From Lachnospiraceae bacterium (GTDB lineage Bacteria > Bacillota > Clostridia > Lachnospirales > Lachnospiraceae), in the NCBI GenBank assembly GCA_900770345.1, contig CAAGKF010000185.1, positions 1-64,000 on the forward strand: a DNA stretch of 64,000 bases. Reading direction: 5' to 3'. Below the pieces are notes generated by a model that saw only the letters and a list, made by a program, of their open reading frames with translations, did no database searches and was not told where the DNA came from. Made by a program: the position numbers and the translations under genes. Shown here in pieces: positions 23,561-32,337 of the stretch (position 1 is the stretch's first letter; every line of letters begins with the position of its first letter).

Positions 23561-25387
23561 ATGTGTGGAATTATTGGATATACCGGGCCTCTGGAGGCCA
23601 AAACGATACTTTTGAACGGACTGGCAGGTCTTGAATACCGCGGTTATGACAGTGCCGGCATTGCTTATTTTGACAGTGCGTCCCGCATCCGGCTGATCAA
23701 AAAAGTAGGAAAGGTTTCTGCTTTAAAAGAATGCGTAACAGCCCAGAAGGATGTGTCTCACTGCGGAATCGGTCATACCCGCTGGGCTACTCACGGAGGC
23801 GTGACTGATTCCAACGCCCATCCCCACCAGTTCGGGAAGGTTACTCTGATCCATAACGGCATCATTGAAAATTACCATCATCTGACAGAGAAATTCGATC
23901 TGGAAAACAAATTGGTGTCTCAGACAGACAGTGAGGTGGCCGCAGGTGTTCTGAATACCGTATACGAAAACTGTGATCACGACCCGCTGACTGCGATCAG
24001 CCGTTTTGTAAAGGAACTGGAGGGATCCTACGGCTTCTGCATCATGTTTTCTGACCGTCCGGGAGAGATTTATGCGGTTCGCAGTGTAAGTCCGCTTGTA
24101 GCCGCTTACACACATTCAGGAGCCATGATCGCTTCTGATCTCACCGCTCTTATCGCCTATACCAGGGAATATTTTGTTGTTCCCGAGCATCATATTGTCC
24201 GACTTACTCCTTATAAGGTAAGAGTTTATGATATGGAATGCTGCCGCGTGGAGCCGGATATAATGGAAGTAAACTGGAATATGGATGCTGCCATGAAAAA
24301 CGGTTTTCCCCACTTTATGCTGAAAGAGATCCATGAACAGCCGGAAGCCATGAAAAACACCATTCTTCCGCGTCTGAACAAAGGACTTCCCGACTTTACC
24401 GATGATGGAATACCGGATTCTGTATTTAAATCCTGCAGACGGATACAGATCATTGCCTGCGGTACTGCTATGCATGTAGGCATGGTTGCCAAATCACTGA
24501 TCGAACCGCTGCTGCGCCTCCCCGTTACTGTATCCATTGCCTCCGAGTTCCGCTATGAAACTCCTCTGGTGGACAGTGATACGCTGGGGATTGTAATATC
24601 ACAGTCCGGTGAAACCATCGATACTCTGGCGGCCATGCGTCTTGCGCAGTCTCTTGGCGCCCCTGTCCTTGCAATTGTTAATGTAAAAGGCTCTACGATT
24701 GCCAGAGAAAGTGATTACGTTCTCTATACCCATGCCGGTCCCGAGATCGCTGTAGCCAGCACCAAGGCTTATTCCGTGCAGCTGGCCGCTCTCTATATGG
24801 TCTGCTGCCGTATGGCCCTTGTGCAGGGAAAATACACTGCCGAGCAGGCTGAAGCCTTTGTGAAAAAGCTTCTGGATGCCATTCCGGCCATGGAATCCAT
24901 GATCGCAAGAAAGGATGAGATACAGGCTGTCGTTACCCACCTTATCAATCAGCATGATACCTTCTTTATCGGCCGCGGACTGGATTACGCATTCTCTCTG
25001 GAGGGCGCGTTAAAGCTGAAAGAAATCTCCTATATCCATGCGGAAGCTTATGCTGCCGGTGAGCTGAAGCACGGCACTATCGCCCTGATTTCCGACAAGG
25101 TACCGGTGATCGCTATTGCTACGCAGGATCATATATTCGCCAAGACCATTTCCAATGTCCGTGAAGTAAAAGCAAGGGGAGCTTTCGTTATCCTGCTGAC
25201 CAAGGAAAATGCTGTGGTAGAGGAAGATATTGCAGATATTCGGATCCGTATTCCGCAGCTGGATAATATTTTTACTGTGTTCCCAATCGTTATTGTGCTG
25301 CAGCTGATTGCCTATTATGCTTCTGTAGGCAAAAACCTGGATGTGGATCAGCCGAGAAATCTGGCTAAATCTGTTACCGTAGAATAA
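23561..25387 (+). CDS. glmS: Glutamine-fructose-6-phosphate aminotransferase (isomerizing)
   Basis: 608 aa. MCGIIGYTG gives the N-terminal nucleophile cysteine of the glutaminase domain after Met removal (about 1-240; RWATHGGVTDSNAHPH). Two SIS domains follow (IIACGTAMHVGMVAK, SQSGETIDTLAA, then GRGLDYAFSLEGALKLKEI). The C-terminus NLAKSVTVE is conserved. It makes glucosamine-6-phosphate for peptidoglycan. Expression is controlled by the ribozyme in its leader. GAAAGGA precedes ATG 23561. Confidence 0.98.
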   Translation: MCGIIGYTGPLEAKTILLNGLAGLEYRGYDSAGIAYFDSASRIRLIKKVGKVSALKECVTAQKDVSHCGIGHTRWATHGGVTDSNAHPHQFGKVTLIHNGIIENYHHLTEKFDLENKLVSQTDSEVAAGVLNTVYENCDHDPLTAISRFVKELEGSYGFCIMFSDRPGEIYAVRSVSPLVAAYTHSGAMIASDLTALIAYTREYFVVPEHHIVRLTPYKVRVYDMECCRVEPDIMEVNWNMDAAMKNGFPHFMLKEIHEQPEAMKNTILPRLNKGLPDFTDDGIPDSVFKSCRRIQIIACGTAMHVGMVAKSLIEPLLRLPVTVSIASEFRYETPLVDSDTLGIVISQSGETIDTLAAMRLAQSLGAPVLAIVNVKGSTIARESDYVLYTHAGPEIAVASTKAYSVQLAALYMVCCRMALVQGKYTAEQAEAFVKKLLDAIPAMESMIARKDEIQAVVTHLINQHDTFFIGRGLDYAFSLEGALKLKEISYIHAEAYAAGELKHGTIALISDKVPVIAIATQDHIFAKTISNVREVKARGAFVILLTKENAVVEEDIADIRIRIPQLDNIFTVFPIVIVLQLIAYYASVGKNLDVDQPRNLAKSVTVE

Positions 25388-25429
25388 AATATTCCGTTGG
25401 AAACGTGCGCCGATAGGCACGCTTGCAGA

Positions 25430-25464
25430 AACGCCGCCCGGAAGAGCTGTCCGGACGGCGTTTT
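25430..25464 (+). terminator. Intrinsic terminator after glmS
   Basis: AACGCCG-c-CCGGA (25430-25442) pairs with TCCGG-a-CGGCGTT, followed by T residues. A weaker hairpin CGTGC/GCACG lies just before it (25404-25422). Confidence 0.85.
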
Positions 25465-25484
25465 ATCATCGTACTGCTGTTTTG

Positions 25485-26129
25485 TTATTTCTTATTCTGT
25501 TCTCTCCAATTCATTTTTGCCTTTGCGAAGTTCAGGATCACATCTACGGCACCTTCCGGTCCCACACTGCTGCTGTTGATACAGAGATCATAGCTTCTGG
25601 GATCTCCCCACTTCTTATTGGAATAGTAATTATAATAGCTGGCTCTCTGCTTATCGGTCTTAATCATGATGTCCTTTGCCTTGGAGTCATCCACGTTGTA
25701 CATCCTCTTCAGACGATCGATCTTATCCCCGTCACTGCCTGTAATAAAAACACTGACTACATGGGGATAATCCTCCAGCGCATAATCAGCGCAGCGTCCT
25801 ACCATAACACAGGAAGCCTCATCTGCCAGCTTTTTAATCGTGTCAAACTGTGCCAGGAAGATCTTATGGTTGATTGGCATATCAGAATAGCCGGATGATG
25901 TATATCCCATAGAATAAGAATCCATAACCAGAGAATATAAGAAACTGCTGGTGGGACGCTCATCATGCTTCTCAAATAATTCCTGACAGAGTCCGCTGTG
26001 CTTGGCTGCCATAGAAAGAAGTTCTTTGTCATAACACTTTACTCCCATCTTCTCAGCCAGCATCTCACCGATCAATTTTCCTCCACTGCCGCACTGTCTG
26101 CCGATCGTAATAACAAGATTATCCGTCAT
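25485..26129 (-). CDS. Cytidylate-kinase-like family protein
   Basis: 214 aa starting MTDNLVITIGRQCGSGGKLI. The P-loop GRQCGSGG is that of the cytidylate-kinase-like family (AAA_26/PF13189 type), not of canonical Cmk. VMVGRCADYALEDYPHVVSVFI and the DPRSYDLCINSS block near the C-terminus fit. The substrate is unknown. ATG 26129 is chosen because AAAGGGG lies upstream; a start at 26162 lacks a site. It converges on glmS. Confidence 0.85.
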   Translation of the reverse strand: MTDNLVITIGRQCGSGGKLIGEMLAEKMGVKCYDKELLSMAAKHSGLCQELFEKHDERPTSSFLYSLVMDSYSMGYTSSGYSDMPINHKIFLAQFDTIKKLADEASCVMVGRCADYALEDYPHVVSVFITGSDGDKIDRLKRMYNVDDSKAKDIMIKTDKQRASYYNYYSNKKWGDPRSYDLCINSSSVGPEGAVDVILNFAKAKMNWREQNKK

Positions 26130-26208
26130 TCTACATACCCCTTTCTGTTCCAGCTCTATCATAGTGTACGATGAAAAATGTACATCTGGGATTTATTTTA
26201 TATACAAT

Positions 26209-26237
26209 ATTATAACTCAAAAATTCTGAAATGTATA
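26209..26237 (-). promoter_or_regulatory. Promoter of the cytidylate-kinase-like gene
   Basis: Minus strand TATACA (26237-26232), 17 bp, TATAAT (26214-26209). It lies 80 bp before the start codon and shows that the gene has its own transcript despite following rluD. Confidence 0.55.
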
Positions 26238-26321
26238 TAGAAATTCACAAAAACAAGAAAATAATCGAAAGCTTTTTGACAAAAATGACAACTTGTCTCA
26301 AAATGTTTGCGAACGTCTCAT

Positions 26322-27233
26322 CTATTCCAGGATTCTCAAAAGCTTTTCGAAATAGTCCGGCAGGGGAGCTGAAAATTCCATATATTCACCGGTTCGGGGA
26401 TGAACAAAACCCAGAACGCCTGCGTGAAGAGTCTGTCCCTGAAGTCCCGCGACCGGACATTTTGCCGGTCCGTACACCTGATCTCCCAAAAGCGGATGGT
26501 GGATGCTTGCCATATGGACACGTATCTGATGGGTACGGCCTGTTTCCAAACGGCACTCTACATGGGTAAACTGTTTCAGATGCTTTAAAACACGGTAATG
26601 AGTCACGGCATTGCGTCCGCTGCTGTGATTGATGCACATTTTCTTTCTCTCCACCGGATGACGTCCGATGGGCTCGTCGATCGTGCCGTTTTCTTCTCTC
26701 AAACTGCCGTGGACGATAGCCTGATAACGGCGGGTAATGGAATGCTCCTTCAGCTGAGCGGCAATGGAATTGTGAGCCATATCATTTTTACAGGCGATCA
26801 GCACTCCTGTAGTGTCCATATCAATGCGATGAACGATCCCGGGCCGCATAACACCATTGATTCCGGAAAGCTGGCCCCGGCAGTGATACATCAGGCCATT
26901 GACAAGAGTGTGACTGTAATGGCCGGCAGCAGGATGGACTACCATACCCTTGGGTTTATTGATCAGGATCACGTCCTGATCCTCATAAAGAATATCCAGA
27001 TCCATGGGCTCAGGCTCAATTTCCGGCTCTACGGCTTCCGGTATATCCAGTTCAATGCGGTCATCCTCTTCCACCACAAAGCTGGCCTTGACCGGCAGGC
27101 CGTTTACAAGTACCTGACCGGATTTTAAAAGCTTCTGAATATAAGAACGGCTCAGGTTGTCACAGGCCTGAGCCAGATATTTGTCAATGCGGACGTCACC
27201 GTCCTGATCGCTTACGTAAAATTCCTGTTTCAA
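26322..27233 (-). CDS. rluD: RluA/RluD-family 23S rRNA pseudouridine synthase
   Basis: 303 aa. An N-terminal S4 domain (about 15-60, RIDKYLAQACDNLSRSYIQK) precedes the catalytic domain with GIVHRIDMDTTG, where the Asp of HRID is the nucleophile, and TGRTHQIRVHMA. RluD-type enzymes modify helix 69 of 23S rRNA; the exact target positions cannot be read here, so the symbol is tentative. It lies 6 bp behind lspA, the usual Firmicute order lspA-rluD. Confidence 0.9.
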   Translation of the reverse strand: MKQEFYVSDQDGDVRIDKYLAQACDNLSRSYIQKLLKSGQVLVNGLPVKASFVVEEDDRIELDIPEAVEPEIEPEPMDLDILYEDQDVILINKPKGMVVHPAAGHYSHTLVNGLMYHCRGQLSGINGVMRPGIVHRIDMDTTGVLIACKNDMAHNSIAAQLKEHSITRRYQAIVHGSLREENGTIDEPIGRHPVERKKMCINHSSGRNAVTHYRVLKHLKQFTHVECRLETGRTHQIRVHMASIHHPLLGDQVYGPAKCPVAGLQGQTLHAGVLGFVHPRTGEYMEFSAPLPDYFEKLLRILE

Positions 27234-27239
27234 AGGTGT

Positions 27240-27758
27240 TTAATCCTCCTTCTGCTTTTTCAAAGAAAAGCAGGCCATATCTTCATCTTTATAATAAAAC
27301 ATGACTAACAGCACCAGACCGAAAGCAGCCACAGTCACATAACAGTCAGCTACATTGAAAATAGGAAAATTGATCAGCTTAAAATAAAGGAAATCCACCA
27401 CATATCCCTGAGAAAGACGGTCAATCATATTTCCCACCGCTCCGGCACCTACCAACATCAGGCACAGGGCCAGAGGACGATATTTCCTGTCATCGGGCAT
27501 ACGGATCATCAGATAAACGATGGCAGCTAAAACCACTGCCGCAATCAGGAAAAAGAACAGCTGCCGTTCCTGAAGCATACCAAAAGCGGCGCCACGGTTT
27601 TCTGAGTAGAGAAATTCAAAAACATTTTCCCAGACTACCGCCGGTCCTCTTCCCTTTAAATGAGCTGTAACAAGTCCCTTGGTCCACTGATCAAGTCCCA
27701 CCAGGATCACAAAGCCGATGAGAAAATGCAGGAACAGGGATCGCTTCTGCTTTGTCAT
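27240..27758 (-). CDS. lspA: Lipoprotein signal peptidase II
   Basis: 172 aa with four membrane segments. The catalytic aspartates lie in GNMIDRLSQGYVVDF and FNVADCYVTV; NRGAAFGML is also conserved. It cleaves prolipoproteins in the membrane, such as the D,D-carboxypeptidase lipoprotein encoded at 32.3 kb. The C-terminal cytoplasmic tail is slightly longer than usual. Forms an operon with aroB (17 bp upstream) and rluD. Confidence 0.96.
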   Translation of the reverse strand: MTKQKRSLFLHFLIGFVILVGLDQWTKGLVTAHLKGRGPAVVWENVFEFLYSENRGAAFGMLQERQLFFFLIAAVVLAAIVYLMIRMPDDRKYRPLALCLMLVGAGAVGNMIDRLSQGYVVDFLYFKLINFPIFNVADCYVTVAAFGLVLLVMFYYKDEDMACFSLKKQKED

Positions 27759-27775
27759 AAATCTCTATACTCCTT

Positions 27776-28867
27776 TCAGGATCTGCAGACAGACAGAAAA
27801 CCTGCCTTCATTTCTTCTTCCGTTACGGTACGGTCTACACAGGCATTGCCCACTGCCTTCAGAAGAATGAATTTTACCACACCGGAATCCACTTTTTTAT
27901 CACTTTTGGTGGTACGCAGTACATCCTCCCAGGCAAGCCCTTCTATATCAACGGGAATTCCGAAGGCGGCCATGGTATTTCGGATATCCTCAGCCTCCTC
28001 TCTGGTGATCATACCGCGAAGCCTGGAGATCGTGGCGGCAGCCACACAGCCCAGCCCTACACAATGGCCGTGCAGCATGGTAAAATCCATCAGTTTCTCC
28101 ACTGCGTGCCCCAGAGTGTGACCGAAATTAAGAAGAGCACGGTCACCCTGTTCCGTAGGATCCAGCTCCACTACCTGCTTTTTGATCAGATTGCTTCCGT
28201 AAACCATATCTTCGCACAGATTTAAATCTCTGGTCAGTATACCATCCCTGTTTTCCTTCAGCCATTCATAATATGCTTTATCCCTGATCAGTCCATGTTT
28301 CACTACCTCACCCATTCCGGAGGAAAATTGTTCATCTGGCAGGGTAAGAAGGGTGCGCAGATTCGTATATACCAGCCGGGGCATATGGAATGCGCCCACC
28401 ATGTTTTTGTAAGCATCAAAATCGACGCCGGTTTTTCCGCCGATGCTGGAATCCACCTGGGATAATAAAGTAGTAGGAATCTGGAAAAAATCAATTCCTC
28501 TTAAATAGGTAGCTGCCGCAAATCCGCAGAGGTCTCCCACCACACCGCCGCCCAGTGCGGCCAGCATATCCTTCCTGTCAAAATGCTCCAGAATCAGATG
28601 CTCATACAGACGGCGCACAATATCCAGGTTCTTATTCTCTTCTCCGGCCGGGAAAACAAACACAGAAACATGCTGGCAGCAGGTTTCAAGGAGTGATTTT
28701 ACCTGCTCCAGGTAACGTGGAGCAACATTAGTGTCCGTAACAATGCAGATCTTATGCTTTTCCAGGCCAAATTTGATTACCTCCGTTTTCAGACCTTCGA
28801 AGGAAGTTTCCATCACAATATCATAAATCGGTTTTCCGTCTCTGTATACATTCAGACGTTTTGACAT
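27776..28867 (-). CDS. aroB: 3-dehydroquinate synthase
   Basis: 363 aa. NAD-binding and active-site motifs are visible: PAGEENKN, ALGGGVVGDLCGFAAATYLRG, PTTLLSQVDSSIGGKTGVDF, KHGLIRD, and NFGHTLGHAVE for zinc. It makes 3-dehydroquinate in the shikimate pathway. It is the first gene of aroB-lspA-rluD and follows a terminator behind sepF, so it probably has its own promoter in the short gap. Confidence 0.97.
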   Translation of the reverse strand: MSKRLNVYRDGKPIYDIVMETSFEGLKTEVIKFGLEKHKICIVTDTNVAPRYLEQVKSLLETCCQHVSVFVFPAGEENKNLDIVRRLYEHLILEHFDRKDMLAALGGGVVGDLCGFAAATYLRGIDFFQIPTTLLSQVDSSIGGKTGVDFDAYKNMVGAFHMPRLVYTNLRTLLTLPDEQFSSGMGEVVKHGLIRDKAYYEWLKENRDGILTRDLNLCEDMVYGSNLIKKQVVELDPTEQGDRALLNFGHTLGHAVEKLMDFTMLHGHCVGLGCVAAATISRLRGMITREEAEDIRNTMAAFGIPVDIEGLAWEDVLRTTKSDKKVDSGVVKFILLKAVGNACVDRTVTEEEMKAGFLSVCRS

Positions 28868-28907
28868 ACTGCTGCCTCCTTGACGTTTGTTGATTATCTG
28901 TAAAAGT

Positions 28908-28964
28908 AAAAAACCGCGGAACAGAAAATCGGCAGACTTTTAAGGGTCTGCCGCAATCTTCCGC
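28908..28964 (-). terminator. Nested terminator after sepF
   Basis: On the minus strand an inner hairpin CGGCAGAC/GTCTGCCG (28953-28946 and 28937-28930) sits inside an outer pair GCGGAA/TTCCGC (28964-28959 and 28921-28916), followed by GGTTTTTT. It separates sepF from aroB. Confidence 0.75.
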
Positions 28965-28979
28965 TATACTGTCTGCCGC

Positions 28980-29498
28980 TTATAAACGGATGTTAAGTCC
29001 TGATACATCCATACCCATAGCACCGCCGGATGCCAATATATCCTGAAAATCACCGGATAATTCCACCGAGTCGGGAGTTGCTATGAAAATATAATTTGAT
29101 ATCTTCTGCAGATTGCCATTCATGGAATAGGTGGCACCGGAAGCAAAATCAATGATCCTCTGTGCGATCTCCGTATGTATCCCTTCCATATTCAGAACTA
29201 CGGCCTTTCCGGCCAGCAGGTAATCACAGATATCTCTGGAGTCCTCCATGGAAGTTGGCTTAACCATAGTTACCTCCATTCCCCTGCGCATAGGTACAAC
29301 TTTCGGAGTGGACCGTCCAAGGAAGCGCGGTTTTTCCGACTCCTCTTCTTCTGCATAGTCGCTGCTGTTATTTTTCTTTGAAAACAGACTGGTCTTTCGG
29401 GGTGCCTCCTCCTCAAAATCATCGTCCAGGTAATAATCGTCGTCATCCTCTTCAGGGCTTAATCTCATAGCATCCATTAACTTACCTAACAGACTCAT
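28980..29498 (-). CDS. sepF: Cell division protein SepF
   Basis: 172 aa. A short amphipathic N-terminal helix (MSLLGKLMDAMRL), an acidic linker rich in D and E (about 14-30), and the SepF core (about 85-172) with VTMVKPTSMEDSRDICDYLL and GKAVVLNMEGI. SepF anchors FtsZ to the membrane and bundles it. It follows yggS by 25 bp, the ylmE-ylmF order of Bacillus. Confidence 0.95.
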   Translation of the reverse strand: MSLLGKLMDAMRLSPEEDDDDYYLDDDFEEEAPRKTSLFSKKNNSSDYAEEEESEKPRFLGRSTPKVVPMRRGMEVTMVKPTSMEDSRDICDYLLAGKAVVLNMEGIHTEIAQRIIDFASGATYSMNGNLQKISNYIFIATPDSVELSGDFQDILASGGAMGMDVSGLNIRL

Positions 29499-29523
29499 TG
29501 TTCTCTCTCCAATCTATAACTCC

Positions 29524-30204
29524 TCATCGTGCACCAAATATACCGGTGCCGACTCTTACCATGGTAGCGCCTTCCTCAATAGCCACCTGATAATCACCGG
29601 TCATTCCCATTGAGAGCACATCCATAGTAACATTATCAATGTTTTTGTTTCTTATGTCAACAGCAAATTCATATAATTTTTTAAATATTCCGCGATTTTC
29701 TTCTGGATTCTCTACAAAAGGCGCAATTGTCATAAGCCCTCTGATATGAACATGAGGATACTGCCTGATCTCCATAATGGCATTTTCCACCTCTTCCAGG
29801 AAGAAACCAAATTTGCTTTCTTCTCTTGCTACGTTGACTTCCAGAAGGATATCTACATCCATGTTTTTCTTCGCCGCCTCCGTCTCAATCTGCTGAGCCA
29901 GCCGGAGAGAGTCCACGGAATGGATCATAACGGCGCTGCCGATCACCTGATGAACCTTATTGCGCTGCAGATGACCGATCATATGCCAGCGTATATCTTC
30001 CGCCATTTCCGGCTTTTTTGTCAGAATCTCCTGAACTTTATTTTCACCGAAATCTCTGGCGCCTTCCTCATAAGCCTCCTGAAGCATGGAAACAGGCTTT
30101 GTCTTGGTAACCGCGATCAGAGTAACCTCCCTGGGATCACGTCCTGCTCTGATGCAAGCCTCCTCAATATTGTGCCGTACCTGTTTTAACTGTTCTTTTA
30201 CCAT
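29524..30204 (-). CDS. YggS-family pyridoxal phosphate homeostasis protein
   Basis: 226 aa, a single-domain PLP-binding barrel. The PLP lysine is in VTLIAVTKTKP; DFGENKVQEI, WHMIGHLQRNK and LSMGMTGDYQVAIEEGATMVRVG are family hallmarks. ATG 30204 is chosen because GAGGAGG lies 9 bases upstream; upstream in-frame codons overlap the HlyD-like gene. Its position next to sepF is conserved (ylmE). Confidence 0.95.
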   Translation of the reverse strand: MVKEQLKQVRHNIEEACIRAGRDPREVTLIAVTKTKPVSMLQEAYEEGARDFGENKVQEILTKKPEMAEDIRWHMIGHLQRNKVHQVIGSAVMIHSVDSLRLAQQIETEAAKKNMDVDILLEVNVAREESKFGFFLEEVENAIMEIRQYPHVHIRGLMTIAPFVENPEENRGIFKKLYEFAVDIRNKNIDNVTMDVLSMGMTGDYQVAIEEGATMVRVGTGIFGAR

Positions 30205-30223
30205 AAATAATTCCTCCTCAAAT

Positions 30224-31624
30224 TTACTGATACAAAAGCTGTCCCTCTTCCACGGTGGAAGCATCCAGCACGATATGATCATACACGGAAAGTCCATACC
30301 GCGTACCCTTTTGCACTGTATAGTACTCACTGTTGGAATCAAGAATATCGATCTGACGGAAAACAGTGTAGCCCTTATTAATATTGTAAACACCTTTCAG
30401 GGAAGCAGTCCGGCCGATCTGATACCTGTCAGAGGCTTCCGGACGAACAATGTAATCTCCGGATTTCAAACCATCCTCTTCATTCATATCCACATAATAA
30501 CATTCATCATCCTTGTAATAAATGACAGTGGGCACAAACACGACCGAAGTTCCGTTTTCATTGTATATCTCTTTAAAAAATCCGGCATCGGAAGAATCGC
30601 CGCCCTGCCCCATATAATCCACCGGAATCAGATAAAAGCTCTTTTCTGTTACAGAACTTACGGGAATCTTCAGACCGTCTGCCTGTTCCAGCAGAATTTC
30701 GAAAGTTACAAAACGATCGGAAATAAATTGTTCCATGTATTTGCTGAAATCCAGCTTTCCATAGGAAGCATTATCCTTTCCCTTAAAAATGGAGAAGGGA
30801 CATACAACATTCAGAGAGCAGTCCTTAAATGAAATACTAAGGGAAGTTTTGTCTCTGTAAAGAGCCTCGTCTTCTTCTGACAGCGGAAATACCACAGACC
30901 ACTGTTCGGATGTAATGATCTTGTAGGCAGCATCACCGCTGTCGATAAGCTTTCCCGATTTATTGATCGTTCTGGTGTAACCGTCCCTGTTAAAGCTTGC
31001 AGTTTCCACATCTGCAGGCTGCATGGACTCATAAGAATCAAACCCATAAGATACAACGCCGGAAACATCGGAGCGGACCTGCTCAAATACGACTCCTGAT
31101 TCTTCCGCCAGTTTATCCAACTGATCCAGAGCGCTGAAGCTGGAATATTCCATTACAGAAGCTTCCAGAGAATAGCGTGCATCATAGACAGCGCCGAAAT
31201 TCTGATTACTCATGGACAGCACAAAAGATGAAAGCTGTTTCCGGATATCAGAAAGGCTTTCATCGGTAAAAGAGTTTCCGTCTTCTGCTTTATCTTTTAT
31301 AAGATTCTCCAGGTTTCCCTTCTCATCCAGCGAATAGATTCGGGTACCTACAGAGGCACGTTTTCCCTCCCTCAGATAGTAATTGATGTAGCCCGTCTTG
31401 TCTGCAGTCCGTACCTGCTCTTCACGCAGGATCAGACCTGTATACAGGCGATTATTGACGATGCTTCCCTCCGCCACCTCATAGAACTGTATTTTATCGC
31501 GTTTCAAATAAGTAAAGACACTGAACATCATATAAAGAAATATGATGAAAAAGATCATCATTCCGATATTGATGTTAAGCGGCCGCCTGTAGCGGACAAT
31601 TTTTTTGTTCTTCTTTTTTGCCAT
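30224..31624 (-). CDS. HlyD-like membrane-anchored adaptor protein
   Basis: 466 aa. A very basic N-terminus (MAKKKNKKIVRYRRP), one membrane segment (about 23-42, MMIFFIIFLYMMFSVFTYL), then an extracellular beta-rich and helical region with a lipoyl/barrel-sandwich look (VAEGSIVNNRLYTGLILREE; PVSSVTEKSFYLIPVD). NCBI-style names for such Lachnospiraceae proteins are HlyD family adaptor, but no ABC transporter or RND partner is nearby. Cotranscription with yggS and sepF suggests a link to the envelope or division. ATG 31624 is preceded by AGGAG; a longer start at 31699 would cross a hairpin. Confidence 0.75.
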   Translation of the reverse strand: MAKKKNKKIVRYRRPLNINIGMMIFFIIFLYMMFSVFTYLKRDKIQFYEVAEGSIVNNRLYTGLILREEQVRTADKTGYINYYLREGKRASVGTRIYSLDEKGNLENLIKDKAEDGNSFTDESLSDIRKQLSSFVLSMSNQNFGAVYDARYSLEASVMEYSSFSALDQLDKLAEESGVVFEQVRSDVSGVVSYGFDSYESMQPADVETASFNRDGYTRTINKSGKLIDSGDAAYKIITSEQWSVVFPLSEEDEALYRDKTSLSISFKDCSLNVVCPFSIFKGKDNASYGKLDFSKYMEQFISDRFVTFEILLEQADGLKIPVSSVTEKSFYLIPVDYMGQGGDSSDAGFFKEIYNENGTSVVFVPTVIYYKDDECYYVDMNEEDGLKSGDYIVRPEASDRYQIGRTASLKGVYNINKGYTVFRQIDILDSNSEYYTVQKGTRYGLSVYDHIVLDASTVEEGQLLYQ

Positions 31625-31630
31625 GAACCA

Positions 31631-31727
31631 GGGCACTCCTTTTAATACCATCTGATGAACTGACGGTGCCCGGAAAAGGCTGCCCTCCGCACCCGGCATA
31701 TCATCCCCAAAGCACGGCAGGCAGCCT
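31631..31727 (-). promoter_or_regulatory. Leader with terminator-like hairpin and RBS-sequestering repeat before the HlyD-like gene
   Basis: Read on the minus strand, AGGCTGCC (31727-31720) pairs with GGCAGCCT (31684-31677), followed by TTTTCC: a terminator or attenuator for the upstream P-loop gene. Next, GGGCAC (31671-31666) can pair with GTGCCC (31636-31631), which overlaps the AGGAG ribosome binding site of the HlyD-like gene. No known riboswitch was recognised in this 201-bp gap. Confidence 0.5.
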
Positions 31728-31825
31728 CATTACTCCTGTCAGTTATTTTCCAGCATGTCCTGTATCCGCGTCATCCGACCTGCTGCAGCTGCCCGGACTA
31801 CCGGTCCATCATAGAAAATATATTA

Positions 31826-32245
31826 TTACAATGAAATGATCACATCGTTCTTTGCGCATTCCGGAAGCTCATCAGCATCCATGGAAATGCTCAGTACAAA
31901 TGTTACATGATACTTTTCACCGATTTTTTTCAATGTCATATATGTATCGGAAATATCTGCTCCTTCTAAGCAGGACAGTTTAAGGAAGCTGTCAAGATAC
32001 ATTGTCTCCAGATCGTGATCCTGAGAAATAATACCACAAATAAAACCTAAAAATCCTTCACTGCTTGTTACCGGGAATTCATTGACATTAATGAGACGGA
32101 TTCTGTTATTCAGCTCATACATATGCTGGGCACTCTTATCCAAATACACCACTGTGCCGTTAGCTCCTTTAATTGCTGCGTTGGCCATGTCTAACAGATG
32201 TTTGGTTTTGCCTTTACCTTTTCTTCCTGCGATAATCTGAACCAT
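31826..32245 (-). CDS. Small P-loop protein of unknown function
   Basis: 139 aa. MVQIIAGRKGKGKTKHLLDM carries a Walker A (GRKGKGKT) at residues 7-14. TVVYLDKS and VTFVLSISMD are plausible core strands of a minimal P-loop NTPase; no helicase or kinase signature is visible. Similar proteins in Lachnospiraceae are sometimes labelled PilT-like, which I do not support, since pilus motor motifs are missing. It has its own strong promoter and is flanked by dacA upstream and the HlyD-like gene downstream. Confidence 0.7.
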   Translation of the reverse strand: MVQIIAGRKGKGKTKHLLDMANAAIKGANGTVVYLDKSAQHMYELNNRIRLINVNEFPVTSSEGFLGFICGIISQDHDLETMYLDSFLKLSCLEGADISDTYMTLKKIGEKYHVTFVLSISMDADELPECAKNDVIISL

Positions 32246-32304
32246 ACCAATCTCCTCCTTGAGTTATATATATGTTGTATAAAAAATCAATTAAGATTAT
32301 TCTA

Positions 32305-32333
32305 ATTATAGTATAAATTCATAGAAAGCGCAA
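32305..32333 (-). promoter_or_regulatory. Promoter of the small P-loop gene
   Basis: Minus strand TTGCGC (32333-32328), 17 bp, TATAAT (32310-32305), then AAGGAGGAG before ATG 32245. Confidence 0.7.
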
Positions 32334-32337
32334 TCAC

